Position numbers and translations under genes: made by a program. This document shows, one piece after another, positions 17,987 through 27,647 of a DNA stretch of 29,861 nucleotides. The notes under the pieces were generated by a model, which was not told the DNA's origin, did not search any database, and was given only the letters and a program-made list of their open reading frames with translations. Position 1 is the stretch's first letter; each line of letters begins with the position of its first letter. The stretch is from Symbiodinium natans (Eukaryota > Sar > Dinophyceae > Suessiales > Symbiodiniaceae). Where the stretch lies: assembly GCA_905221605.1 (NCBI GenBank), contig CAJNDS010001183.1:1-29861 (forward strand), read 5' to 3'.

Positions 17987-18234
17987 AGGTCGAGAATGAA
18001 GGAGATGCGCCAAAACGTTTTACAAGAACTGCAGCCTCTTTCGGTCCAACCAAACGCTTTAATTGCAATATCTCACTTTTGGAATGCAAGTACGTTAAAG
18101 TCTATATGTATACATATATATATATATACGTATAAAGTATAATCGTACAAAGTCGGAGAACAGAGGCCCGCGAGCATGTGCCGCACACTCGCTGAGGTCG
18201 GGGGGCCATGTGGTCGTCCTCGTCGGCACGGTCG
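17987..18234. other. transition from gene region to repeat field
   Basis: No gene. An alternating TA run (about 18107-18131) marks the change from GC-rich unique sequence to the AT-rich repeat field. The right end of the Helitron probably lies here or shortly before, but no terminus could be fixed. Confidence 0.4.
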
Positions 18235-18416
18235 TCACGAAATGCTCACAGCAAGATGACAGCAAGGAAATGTGCTCACAGCAAAATAACAACAAGAAAA
18301 TGCTCACAGCAGCACTATAGCAAGGAAATGCTCACAGGAAATGCTCACAGCAGGATGGCAGCCAGGAAATGCTCACAGCAGGATGACAGCAAGGAAATGG
18401 CAGCAAGGAAATGAAC
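18235..18416. repeat. minisatellite, about 28-30 bp
   Basis: About seven imperfect copies of a unit like GAAATGCTCACAGCAGGATG followed by ACAGCAAG, with internal deletions. ORFs on both strands (repeated HSKMTARKC or Cys-Cys-Glu-His runs) are repeat translations. Confidence 0.85.
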
Positions 18417-18734
18417 TTTTTATTGTGTGGTGGGGTTGTGCGGTGGGGGGTGGCGCTAGTCAATCTAGAAAGATTTGGCTCCTACACTATAGACTTTTAT
18501 AGTTTGGGCGGGGGCGGAATGGCTATAAAGAGTGGGCAATCCTAAACTGTTAGGGTGGCGTAGGAGATTATAGTTTTGGGGGCGCTAAACTGTCGAGGGC
18601 TCCTTACAGTGAAACAGTTTATAGTTTAGGCTAATATAAGAGGGCTTCTAGGGGGTGCGGGTGGTGGTGGGGGGGGTGTTCTTGCTGGATTTTCTTTTTC
18701 TTTCGTCCTTTTCTGTCGTTTTCTTTAAACTGTG
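18417..18734. repeat. degenerate edge of the 50-bp satellite
   Basis: G-rich sequence with decayed CTAAACT and TTATAGTTT words (near 18480, 18545, 18590 and 18625) and a T/C-rich stretch at 18680-18730. It looks like an old, diverged margin of the array to the right. No gene. Confidence 0.6.
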
Positions 18735-20096
18735 AGACGTTATATGTAGGCTAAACTATAAAGAGTGGCTCCTAAACTATAGACGTTTATAGTTTAGGCG
18801 CTAAACTATAAAGAGGTGCTCCTGAACTGTAAACGTTTATAGTTTAGGCGCTAAACTATAAAGAATGGCTCCGAAACTATAGACGTTTATAGTTTAGGCG
18901 CTAAACTATAAAGAGGGGATCCGAAACTATAGACGTTTATAGTTTCGGCGCTAAACTATAAAGAGGGGCTCCTAAACTGTAAACGTTTATAGTTTAGGCG
19001 CTAAACTATAAAGAATGGCTCCGAAACTATAGACGTTTATAGTTTAGGCGCTAAACTATAAAGAGGGCTCTTAAACTATAGACGTTTATAGTTTCGGCGC
19101 TAAACTATAAAGCCTGACTCCTAAACTATAGACGTTTATTGTTTAGCCGCTAAACTAGAAAGGTTGGCTCCCAAACTATAGACGTTTATAGTTTAGGACC
19201 AGCCGTGGGGGGTCCCCCAGGATTGGCCTGGACCGAGCTTCAAAATGCGATTTTTTAGTACAGAAATCGATGCCGGAAATGCTGCCTCCAATTGCTGGAT
19301 TTTGCCTTAAACTATAGATCCCCAAACTCTAGAGCCTAAACTATAAACGTTTATAGTTTCGGCGCTAAACTATAAAGCTTGACCCCCAAACTATAGACGT
19401 TTATAGTTTAGCCGCTAAACTATAAAGGTTGGCTCCTAAACTATAGAAGCGTTTATAGTTTAGGACCATCCGTGGGGGGTCCCCCAGGATTGGCCTGGAC
19501 CGAGCTTCAAAATGCGATTTTTTAGTACAGAAATCGATGCCGGAAATGCTGCCTCCAATTTCTGGATTTTGACCTAAACTATAGAGCCCCAAACTCTAGA
19601 GCCTAAACTATAAACGTTTATAGTTTCGGCGCTAAACTATAAAGCCTGACCCCTAAACTATAGACGTTTATAGTTTAGCCGCTAAACTATAAAGGTTGGC
19701 TCCTAAACTATAGAAGCGTTTATAGTTTAGGACCATCCGTGGGGGGTCCCCCAGGATTGGCTTGGACCGAGCTTCAAAATGCGATTTTTTAGTACAGAAA
19801 TCGATGCCGGAAATGATGCCTCCAATTTCTGGATTTTGCCCTAAACTATAGAGCCCCAAACTCTAGAGCCTAAACTATAAACGTTTATGGTTTCGGCGCT
19901 AAACTATAAAGCCTGACTCCTAAACTATAGACGTTTATAGTTTAGCCGCTAAACTATAAAGCCTAAACTATAAAGCCCTAAACTATAGACGCTAAACTAT
20001 AAACGTCTATAGTTTAGAGCCAAAACTATAGAGCCTAAACTATAAACGTTTATAGTTTAGACGCAAAACTATAGAAATCTTTATAGTTTAACCGTG
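18735..20096. repeat. 50-bp palindromic satellite, array 1, with spacers
   Basis: Each unit holds the 12-mer TTTATAGTTTAG, the linker GCG, and its reverse complement CTAAACTATAAA, then a G-rich joint and GGCTC. The half-sites thus alternate in orientation, and each can pair with the neighbour on either side. Three spacer repeats interrupt the array at 19196, 19463 and 19730. The half-sites resemble telomere-like CCTAAAC words. Confidence 0.93.
19196..19860. repeat. spacer repeat, about 130 bp, three copies at 267-bp period
   Basis: Copies start at 19196, 19463 and 19730 with GGACCA(G/T)CCGTGGGGGGTC and contain CCAGG/CCTGG inverted words and a GCGATTTTTTAGTACAG core. Between copies are about two satellite units. 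Conserved 63-residue minus-strand ORFs (19401-19592, 19668-19859) follow from repeat conservation and are not taken as genes. Confidence 0.9.
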
Positions 20097-20302
20097 ATTT
20101 CGGGCAGGTTTTGGGGTATATTTATAATATATTGTCAGTACTGACACCGCTCCACTGCCTAGCGGTGGCACGGCACGCTCTCTGGTAAGACAGTTGAAAT
20201 GCTGTATAGGCATATTGTATGTGCGATGCCCATGCAGCCACTTGCTTTGGGCGGCTCGGCTGGTGGGAAAGGAGCGAAGCTCCCCCACCAGTCACGCCTG
20301 AG
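20085..20302 (+). other. conserved structured segment left of telomeric array 1 (candidate RNA gene or element end)
   Basis: About 215 bp with no repeats of its own, almost identical in copy 2 (25894-26118). It contains an AT-rich TATA-like run (20117-20133), a perfect 12-bp palindrome GTCAGTACTGAC (20134-20145), a hairpin CCACTGC/GCGGTGG with loop CTA (about 20151-20167), and hairpin H6 at its right end. The order resembles promoter plus structured RNA, but it matches no RNA that I recognise. A transposon end is an alternative. Confidence 0.4.
20258..20293 (+). other. bulged hairpin H6, beside telomeric array 1
   Basis: Outer stem GGCTGGTGGG with CCCACCAGTC (10 pairs, one G-T), 5'-side bulge AAA, inner stem GGAGC with GCTCC, loop GAA. 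The layout equals that of H1-H5 although the sequence differs. It ends 10 bp before the first TTTAGGG. Confidence 0.8.
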
Positions 20303-20718
20303 TTTAGGGTTTAGGGTTTAGGGTTTAGGGTTTAGGGTTTAGGGTTTAGGGTTTAGGGTTTAGGGTTTAGGGTTTAGGGTTTAGGGGTTAGGGTTTCGGG
20401 GTTAGGGTTTAGGGTTTAGGGTTTAGGGTTTAGGGTTTAGGGTTTAGGGTTTAGGGTTTAGGGTTTAGGGTTTAGGGTTTAGGGTTTAGGGTTTAGGGTT
20501 TAGGGTTTAGGGTTTAGGGTTTAGGGTTTAGGGTTTCGGGTTAGGGTTTAGGGTTTAGGGTTTAGGGTTTAGGGTTTAGGGTTTAGGGTTTAGGGTTTAG
20601 GGTTTAGGGTTTAGGGTTTAGGGTTTAGGGTTTAGGGTTTAGGGTTTAGGGTTTAGGGTTTTAGGGTTTAGGGTTTAGGGTTTAGGGTTTAGGGTTTAGG
20701 GTTTAGGGTTTAGGGTTT
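20303..20718 (+). repeat. interstitial telomeric array 1, (TTTAGGG)n
   Basis: About 59 copies, nearly perfect. Variants are at about 20384-20406 (TTAGGGG, TTTCGGGG), 20538 (TTTCGGG) and 20658 (one extra T). The G strand runs left to right, so a terminus would lie to the right, but more than 9 kb of other sequence follows. Confidence 0.98.
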
Positions 20719-21000
20719 GCGCCGAAGCTGGAGAAGGATATGACATGGCCGGACGGGCGAACAAACTTGAAATTTGTTTCGGTTCCGGAACACGCTCAAG
20801 GCCACCGAGAATGGGGCCTTGCTTCGGCCACATCATTTCACGCGTTTCCCTCCCGCGCCGTCAAGTGCGGCTCCCACCCTTAGCCAGCTCCGCCTTTTAG
20901 GGTTTAGTTTCCTAAACTCATGTTTAGGAAACTCTCTTGTTTTTTTCTCACTCACCTTCTTGTATGCGTTCTTGTCGGGGTGTATTACACCCTAGTCAAA
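20719..21000. other. conserved GC-rich flank right of telomeric array 1
   Basis: Non-repetitive and nearly identical to 26213-26500. It includes a perfect inverted repeat GTTTCCTAAAC (20907-20917) and GTTTAGGAAAC (20922-20932) with loop TCAT, built from telomere-like words. A 73-codon plus frame (20774-20995) has no recognised domain and changes length between copies. Confidence 0.6.
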
Positions 21001-21895
21001 GTTGCTTGTTTGTTCCACCGCGATCTTAGTCCCCTCGCAGCCTGCTAGTCTTGCAGGGGGGTCAACCGGAGGTTTTGCGCCCGGGGGAAAGAGACCGATG
21101 GTTGACCGTAGCTTTAAGCATGGTGCTCAGATCACAAAGAAAACCGAAGAGCATGTTTGGGTCGAACGGAGGTTTCTGCCCGGGGGAAGACATCGGTGGT
21201 TGACCGTAGCTTTCGAGCCCGGCACTTGTACTATATCAATCCACAGGTGGGTCGACCGCGAGTTGATTGGAGGTTCTGCTGTCAGAGGAGGACGTCGCTT
21301 GTTAGACGTAGCTCTTGAGCACCGTACTTGTGCTCTATCAGCATGTAAATCCGCGATGCTTTTTTTTGGGTCGACCGGAGGTTTTGCCAGCAGGGAGGTT
21401 TCATGCCCGGGGGAAAGACCGTTGCGTTGATTGGAGGTTTTGCGCCCGGGAGAAAAACATCGGCGGGGGAAAGGCAGCGTTTAAGCACCGTCCTGGCACG
21501 ACACCAAAGGCAGGTATTAAGCCCGGTACGTGTGCTATATCAGGATACAGATCCGAGGTGCTGTCGGGGGAAAGACATCACTGGTTGGATGTAGCTTTTG
21601 AGCACCGTTCTCGTGCTCTATCAACATATGAATCGCGAGGCCATTTGGGCCCACCGGAGGTTTTGCGCCCGGGGGAAAGACCGTTGCATTGATTGGAGGT
21701 TTTGCGCCCGAGGGAAAACCATCTTTGAATTGATTGGAGGCTTTACGCCTCCTGTAGATCCGTGAAGCATTTCTGTGTCGATTGGAGGTTTTGCGAGCAT
21801 GGAAAGACCGGAGGTTTTGCGTCCCGGGGGAAAACCGTTCATTGATTGGAGGTTTTGCGCCCGGGGGGAAAAACATCGGCGGCGGCTGACCGTAG
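21001..21895. repeat. GC-rich dispersed-tandem block 1, GGTTTTGCGCCCGGGGGAAA motif
   Basis: About a dozen copies of a motif close to TTGGAGGTTTTGCGCCCGGG, irregularly spaced. They are interleaved with a second word near GAGCACCGT(A/T)CTTGTGCTCT that is itself a short inverted repeat (GAGCAC/GTGCTC). Plus-strand frames repeat GGFAPGG/GGFAPGR. It recurs at 26500-27445. No gene is called. Confidence 0.85.
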
Positions 21896-21900
21896 CTAGT

Positions 21901-22078
21901 GATTCCACCCTGCTTCCACCTTGCTTCCAGCTCGCTTCCACGTTGCTTGCACTTTGCTTCCACCTTGCTTCCACCTTGCTTCTACCGTTCTTCAACCTTG
22001 CTTCCATCTTGCTGCCACCTTGCTTCCACCTTGTTTCCACTTGCTTCCACCTTCCTTGCGCGTTGCCTCCACCTTGTT
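21901..22078. repeat. pyrimidine-rich minisatellite 1, about 11 bp
   Basis: About 16 copies of TTGCTTCCACC-like units with variants, recurring at 27449-27640 with one unit difference. ORFs here are low-complexity. Confidence 0.93.
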
Positions 22079-22084
22079 TATGAC

Positions 22085-23440
22085 TTAGCATGGCTTAGCC
22101 AAAGTCCGAAAATCCGCGTGGGGTACCGTTTACAGTTCAAGTGCCAAACTATAGAAAGTGGCCCCTAAATTATAGACGCTTATAGTTTAAACAAAGTCCG
22201 AAAATCCGCGTGGGGGTAGCGTTTGCAGTTTAGGTGCCAAACTGTAGAAAGTGGCCCCAAACTTTCGACGTTTATAGTTTAGCCAAAGTCCGAAAATCCG
22301 CGTGGGGGTACCATACATAGTTTAGGTGCCGAACTATAGAAAGTGGCCCCTGAACTATAGACGTTTATAGTTTAGCCAAAGTCCGAAAACCCGTGTGGGG
22401 GTAACGTTTACAGTTTAGGTGCCAAACTATAGAAAGTGCCCCAAACTTTCAACGTTTATAGTGTAGCCACAGTCGAAAATCCGCGCGGGGGTACCATTTA
22501 TAGTGTAAGTGCCGAACAATAGAAAGTCGCCCCTAAGCTATAAACGTTTATAGTTTAGCCAAAGTCCGAAAATCCGCGCGGGGGTACCGCTTACAGTTTG
22601 AAAGTGCCCCTAAACTATAGACGTTTATAGGTTCGCAAAAGTCCGAAAATCCACGTGAGGTTACAATTTACAGTTCAGGTGCCAAACTATAGAAAGTGAC
22701 CCCTAAAACTATAGGTGTTTATAGCTTAGCCAAAGTCCGAAAATCTGCGTGGGGGCACCGCTTGCAGTTTAGGTGCCAAACTATAGAAAGTGGCCCCTAA
22801 ACTAAAGACGTTTATAGTTTAGCCAAAGTCCGAAAATCCGCGTGGGGGTACCGTTTACAGTTTAGGTGCCAAACTGTAGAAGGTGGCCCCAAAAACTGTC
22901 GACGTTTATAGTTCAGCCAAAGGCCGAAAATCCGCGTGGGGGTACCGTTTACAGTCTAGGCCAACATCCGAAAATCCGCGTGAGGGTACCGTTTACAGTT
23001 CAGGTGCCAAACTATAGAAAGTGGCCCCTAAACTATAGACGCTTACAGTGTAGCCAAAATCCGAAAATCCGCGTAGGGGGTACCGTTTTGCACGTTTACA
23101 GTCAGGTGTCAAGCTATAGAAAGTGACCCCTAAAACAATAAACGTTTATAGTTTAGCAAAAGTCCGAGAATCCGTGTGGGGGTACCATTCACGGTTTAGG
23201 TGCCACACTAAAGAAAGCGGCCCCTGAACTATAGACGCTTATAGTTTAACCAAAGTCCGAAAATCCGCGTGGGGGGTACCGTTTACAGTTTAGGTGCCCA
23301 ACTGTAGAAAGTGGCCCCAAATGTTCGACGTTTATAGTTTAGCCAATGTCCGAAAATCCGCGTGGGGGTACCGTTCACAGTTTAGGCCCGCGGGGGTACC
23401 GTTTATGCCAAACTATAGAAAGCGACCCCTATAAACTGTA
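22085..23440. repeat. satellite of about 92 bp, array 1
   Basis: About 15 units. Each contains AAAGTCCGAAAATCCGCGTG followed by GGGGTACC, then TTTACAGTTTAGGTGCCAAA and CTATAGAAAGTGGCCCC. The right part reuses the CTAAACTATAGACGTTTATA words of the 50-bp satellite, so the two families are related. Confidence 0.93.
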
Positions 23441-25905
23441 GACGTTTGTAGTGTTGGCGTTAAACTATAAGAGCGGCTCCTAAACTATAGACGTTTATAG
23501 TTGAGGCGCTAAACTATCAAGCTTGGCTCCTAAACTATAGACGTTTATAGTTGAGGCGCTGAACTATACAGGTTGGCTCCTGACCTATGGACCTTACTAG
23601 TTTAGGCGCTAAACTATAAAGAGTGGCTCTTAAACTATAGACATCTATAGTTTAGGCGCTAAACTATAAAGGGGGGCTCCTAAACTGTAAACTTATCAGC
23701 TAAACTATAAAGAGGGGCTCCTAAACTGTAAACGCTTATAGTCTAGGCGCTAAACTATAAAGAGTGGCTCCGAAACTATAGACGTTTATAGTTTAGGCGC
23801 TAAACTATAAAGAGGGGCTCCGAAACTGTAAACGTTTATAGTTTAGGCACTAAACTATAAAGAGGGGCTCCTAAACTGTAAACGTTTATAGTTTAGGCGC
23901 TAAACTATAAAGGGGGGCTCCTAAACTGTAAACGTTTATAGTTTAGGCGCTAAACTATAAAGAGGGGCTCCGAAACTGTAAACGTTTATAGTTTAGGCGC
24001 TAAACTATAAAGAGAGGCTCCTAAACTATAGACGTTTATAGTTTAGGCACTAAATTATAAAGAGTGGCTCCTAAACTATAGACGTTTATAGTTTAGGCGC
24101 TAAACTATAAAGGTTGGCTCCCACATTATAGACGTTTATAGTTTAGGACCATCCGTGGGGGGTCCCCCAGGATTGGCCTGGACCGAGCTTCAAAATGCGA
24201 TTTTTTAGTACACAAATCGATGCGGGAAATGCTGCCTCCAATTTCTGGATTTCGCCCTAAACTATAGAGCCCCAAACTCTAGAGCCTAAACTATAAACGT
24301 TCATAGTTTCGGCGCTAAACTATAAAGCTTGACCCCTAAACTATAAACGTTTATAGTTTAGCCGCTAAACTATACAGGTTGGCTCCTAAACTATAAACGT
24401 TTATAGTTTAGGAACATCCGTGGGGGGTCCCCCAGGATTGGCCTGGACCCAGCTTAAAAGTGCGATTTTTAGTACAGAAATCGATGCCCGAAATGCTGCC
24501 TCCAATTTCTGATTTTTGCCCCAAACTACAGAGTCTAAACTATAAACGTCTATAGTTTCGGCGCTAAACTATAAAGCCTGACTCCTAAACTATAGACGTT
24601 TATAGTTTAGCCGCTAAACTATAAAGGTTTGCTCCTAAATTATAGACGTTTATAGTTTAGGCGCTAAACTATAAAGAGGGGCTCCTAAACTATAGACGTT
24701 TATAGTTTAGGCGCTAAACTGTAAAGAGTGGCTCCTAAACTATAGACGTTTATAGTTTAGGCACTAAACTATAAAGAAGGGCTCCTAAACTGTAAACGTT
24801 TATAGTTTAGGCGCTAAACTATAAAGAGGGGCTCCTAAACTATAGACGTTTATAGTTTAGGCGCTAAACTATAAAGAGTGGCTCCTAAACTATAGACGTT
24901 TATAGTTTAGGCGCTAAACTACAAAGAGGGGCTCCTAAACTATAGACGTTTATAGTTTAGGCGCTAAACTATAAAGGTTGGCTCCCAAATTATAGACGTT
25001 TATAGTTTAGGACCATCCGTGGGGGGTCTCCCAGGATTGGCCTGGACCGAGCTTCAAAATGCGATTTTTTAGTACAGAAATCGATGCCGGAAATGCTGCC
25101 TCCAATTTCTGGATTTTGCCTTAAACTATAGAGCCCAAACTCTAGAGCCTAAACTATAAACGTTTATAGTTTCGGCGCTAAACTATAAAGCTTGACCCCC
25201 AAACTATAAACGTTTATAGTTTAGCCGCTAAACTATAAAGGTTGGCTCCTAAACTATAGAAGCGTTTATAGTTTAGGACCATCCGTGGGGGGTCCCCCAG
25301 GATTGGCCTGGACCGAGCTTCAAAATGCGATTTTTTAGTACAGAAATCGATGCCGGAAATGCTGCCTCCAATTTCTGGATTTGGCCCTAAACTATAGAGC
25401 CCCAAACTCTAGAGCCTAAACTATAAACGTTTATAGTTTCGGCGCTAAACTATAAAGCTTGACCCCTAAACTATAAACGTTTATAGTTTAGCCGCTAAAC
25501 TATAAAGGTTGGCTCCTAAACTTTTGAAGCGTTTATAGTTTAGGACCATCCGTGGGGGGTCCCCCAGGATTGGCCTGGACCGAGCTTCAAAATGCGATTT
25601 TTTTAGTACAGAAATCGATGCCGGAAATGCTGCCTCCAATTTCTGGATTTTGCCCTAAACTATAGAGCCCCAAACTGTGGAGCCTAAACTATAAACGTCT
25701 TTGGTTTCGGCGCTAAACTATAAAGCCTGACTCCTAAACTATAGACGTTTATAGTTTAGCCGCTAAACTATAAAGCCTAAACTATAAAGCCCTAAACTAT
25801 AGACGCTAAACTATAAACGTCTATAGTTTAGAGCCAAAACTATAGAGCCTAAACTATAAACGTTTATAGTTTAGACGCAAAACTATAGAAATCTTTATAG
25901 TTTAA
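23440..25905. repeat. 50-bp palindromic satellite, array 2, with spacers
   Basis: Continuation of the family at 18735, about 30-40 units plus five spacers. Some units are perfect palindromes: 24336-24361 (26 bp) and 24384-24413 (30 bp), both centred on AACGTT. The commonest variant changes one base in the left arm (CTATAGACG for CTATAAACG). Confidence 0.93.
24146..25680. repeat. spacer repeat, about 130 bp, five copies
   Basis: Copies start at 24146, 24411, 25010, 25276 and 25543. The last three correspond one-to-one with those at 19196, 19463 and 19730. The copy at 24411 is the most diverged. Confidence 0.9.
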
Positions 25906-26118
25906 CCGTGATTTCGGGCAGGTTTTGGGGTATATATATATAATATATTGTCAGTACTGACACCGCTCCACTGCCTAGCGGTGGCACGGCACGCTCTCTG
26001 GTAAGACAGTTGAACTGCTGTATAGGCATATTGTATGTGCGATGCCCATGCAGCCACTTGCTTTGGGCGGCTCGGCTGGTGGGAAAGGAGCGAAGCTCCC
26101 CCACCAGCCACGCCTGAG
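25894..26118 (+). other. conserved structured segment left of telomeric array 2
   Basis: Copy of 20085-20302 with few changes: the TATA-like run is longer, and the palindrome GTCAGTACTGAC is kept at 25950-25961. Hairpin H7 replaces H6 at the same place. Confidence 0.4.
26074..26109 (+). other. bulged hairpin H7, beside telomeric array 2
   Basis: As H6, but the outer stem GGCTGGTGGG/CCCACCAGCC is fully Watson-Crick: the T of H6 that makes a G-T pair is C here. Both versions pair. Confidence 0.8.
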
Positions 26119-26212
26119 TTTAGGGTTTAGGGTTTAGGGTTTAGGGTTTAGGGTTTAGGGTTTAGGGTTTAGGGTTTAGGGTTTAGGGTTTAGGGTTTAG
26201 GGTTTAGGGTTT
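26119..26212 (+). repeat. interstitial telomeric array 2, (TTTAGGG)n
   Basis: About 13 perfect copies in the same orientation as array 1, with identical flanks. The length difference between arrays is about 46 units. Confidence 0.98.
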
Positions 26213-26500
26213 GCGCCGAAGCTGGAGAAGGATATGACATGGCCGGACGGGCGAACAAACTTGAAATTTGTTTCGGTTCCGGAGCACGCTCACGGCCACC
26301 GAGAATGGGGCCTTGCTTCGGCCACATCATTTCACGCGTTTCCCTCCCGCGCCGTCAAGTGCGGCTCCCACCCTTTGCCAGCTCCGCCTTTTAGGGTTTA
26401 GTTTCCTAAACTCATGTTTAGGAAACTCTCTTGTTTTTTTCTCGCCACCCTTCTTGTATGTGTTCTTGTCGGGTGTATTAAACCCTAGTCAAAGTTGCTT
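26213..26500. other. conserved GC-rich flank right of telomeric array 2
   Basis: Copy of 20719-21000; the inverted repeat is at 26401-26411 and 26416-26426. Confidence 0.6.
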
Positions 26501-27445
26501 GTTTGGTCCACCACGATCTCAGTCCTCTTGCAGCCTGCTAGTCCTGCAGGGGGGTCAACCGGAGGTTTTGCACCGGGGGAAAGAGACCGATGGTTGACCG
26601 TAGCTGTTAAGCACCGTACTGGTGCTCAGATCACAAAGAAAACCGAAGAGCATGTTTGGGTCGAACGGAGGTTTCTGCCCGGGGGAAGACGTCGGTGGTT
26701 GACCGTAGCTTTCGAACCCGGTACTTGTGTTATGTCAATCCACAGGTGGGTCGACCGCGAGTTGATTGGAGGTTCTGCTGTCGGGAGGAGGACGTCGCTT
26801 GTTAGACGTAGCTTTTGAGCACTGTGCTTGTGCTCTATCAGCGTGTACATCCGCGAAGCATTTTTTTGGGTCGACCGGAGGTTTTGCCAGCAGGGAGGTT
26901 TTATGCCCGGGAGAAAGACCGTTGCGTTGATTGTGCCAGCAGGGAGGTTTCATGCCTGGGGGAAAGACCGTTGCGTTGATTGAAGGTTTTGCGCCCGGGA
27001 GAAAAACATCGGCGGGGGAAAGGCAGCGTTTAAGCACCGTCCTGGCACGACACCAAAGGCAGGTATTAAGCCCGGTACTTGTGCTATATCAGGATACAGA
27101 GCCGAGGTGCTGTCGGGGGAAAGACATCACTGGTTGGATGTAGCTTTTGAGCACCGTTCTCGTGCTCTATCAACATATGAATCGCGAAGCCATTTGGGCC
27201 AACCGGAGGTTTTGCGCCCGGGGGAAAGACCGTTGCATTGATTGGAGGTTTTGCGGCCGAGGGAAAACCATCTTTGAATTGATTGGAGGCTTTACGCCTC
27301 CTGTAGATCCGCGAAGCATTTCTGTGTCGATTGGAGGTTTTGCGAGCATGGAAGACCGGAGGTTTGGCGTCCCGGGGGAAAACCGTTCATTGATTGGAGG
27401 TTTTGCGCCCGGGGGGAAAAACATCGGCGGCGGCTGACCGTAGCT
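26501..27445. repeat. GC-rich dispersed-tandem block 2
   Basis: Copy of 21001-21895 with an extra partial unit near 26930-26960. Frames differ between copies by indels, which argues against a conserved protein. Confidence 0.85.
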
Positions 27446-27448
27446 AGT

Positions 27449-27640
27449 GATTCCACCCTGCTTCCACCTTGCTTCCAGCTCGCTTCCACGTTGCTTGCAC
27501 TTTGCTTCCACCTTGCTTCCACCTTGCTTCTACCGTTCTTCAACCTTGCTTCCATCTTGCTGCCACCTTGCTTCCACCTTGCTTCCACCTTGTTTCCGCT
27601 TGCTTCCACCTTCCTTGCGCGTTGCCTCCACCTTGTTGAT
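27449..27640. repeat. pyrimidine-rich minisatellite 2
   Basis: Copy of 21901-22078 with one additional unit. Confidence 0.93.
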
Positions 27641-27647
27641 GACTTAG

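Larger units (their letters stand above)
19190..23830. repeat. higher-order repeat unit, copy 1
   Basis: The order is spacer/satellite array, structured 200-bp segment, telomeric array, GC-rich flank, GGTTTTGCG block, pyrimidine minisatellite, 92-bp satellite, 50-bp satellite. The same order recurs at about 25004-29405. The offset is 5814 bp left of the telomeric array and about 5494-5580 bp right of it, mainly because copy 2 has a shorter telomeric array. Confidence 0.92.

Noticed and set aside
18208-18414. ORF with repeated Lys/Cys/Ser peptides
   Set aside because: It translates a roughly 30-bp minisatellite, and the opposite strand is open as well.
19401-19592. Conserved 63-residue minus-strand ORF, also at 19668 and 25214
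   Set aside because: Conservation equals that of the surrounding non-coding repeat, and most spacer copies break it. No domain.
20303-20718. A true chromosome end
   Set aside because: More than 9 kb of ordered repeats continues after the array, and the array recurs inside a duplicated unit.
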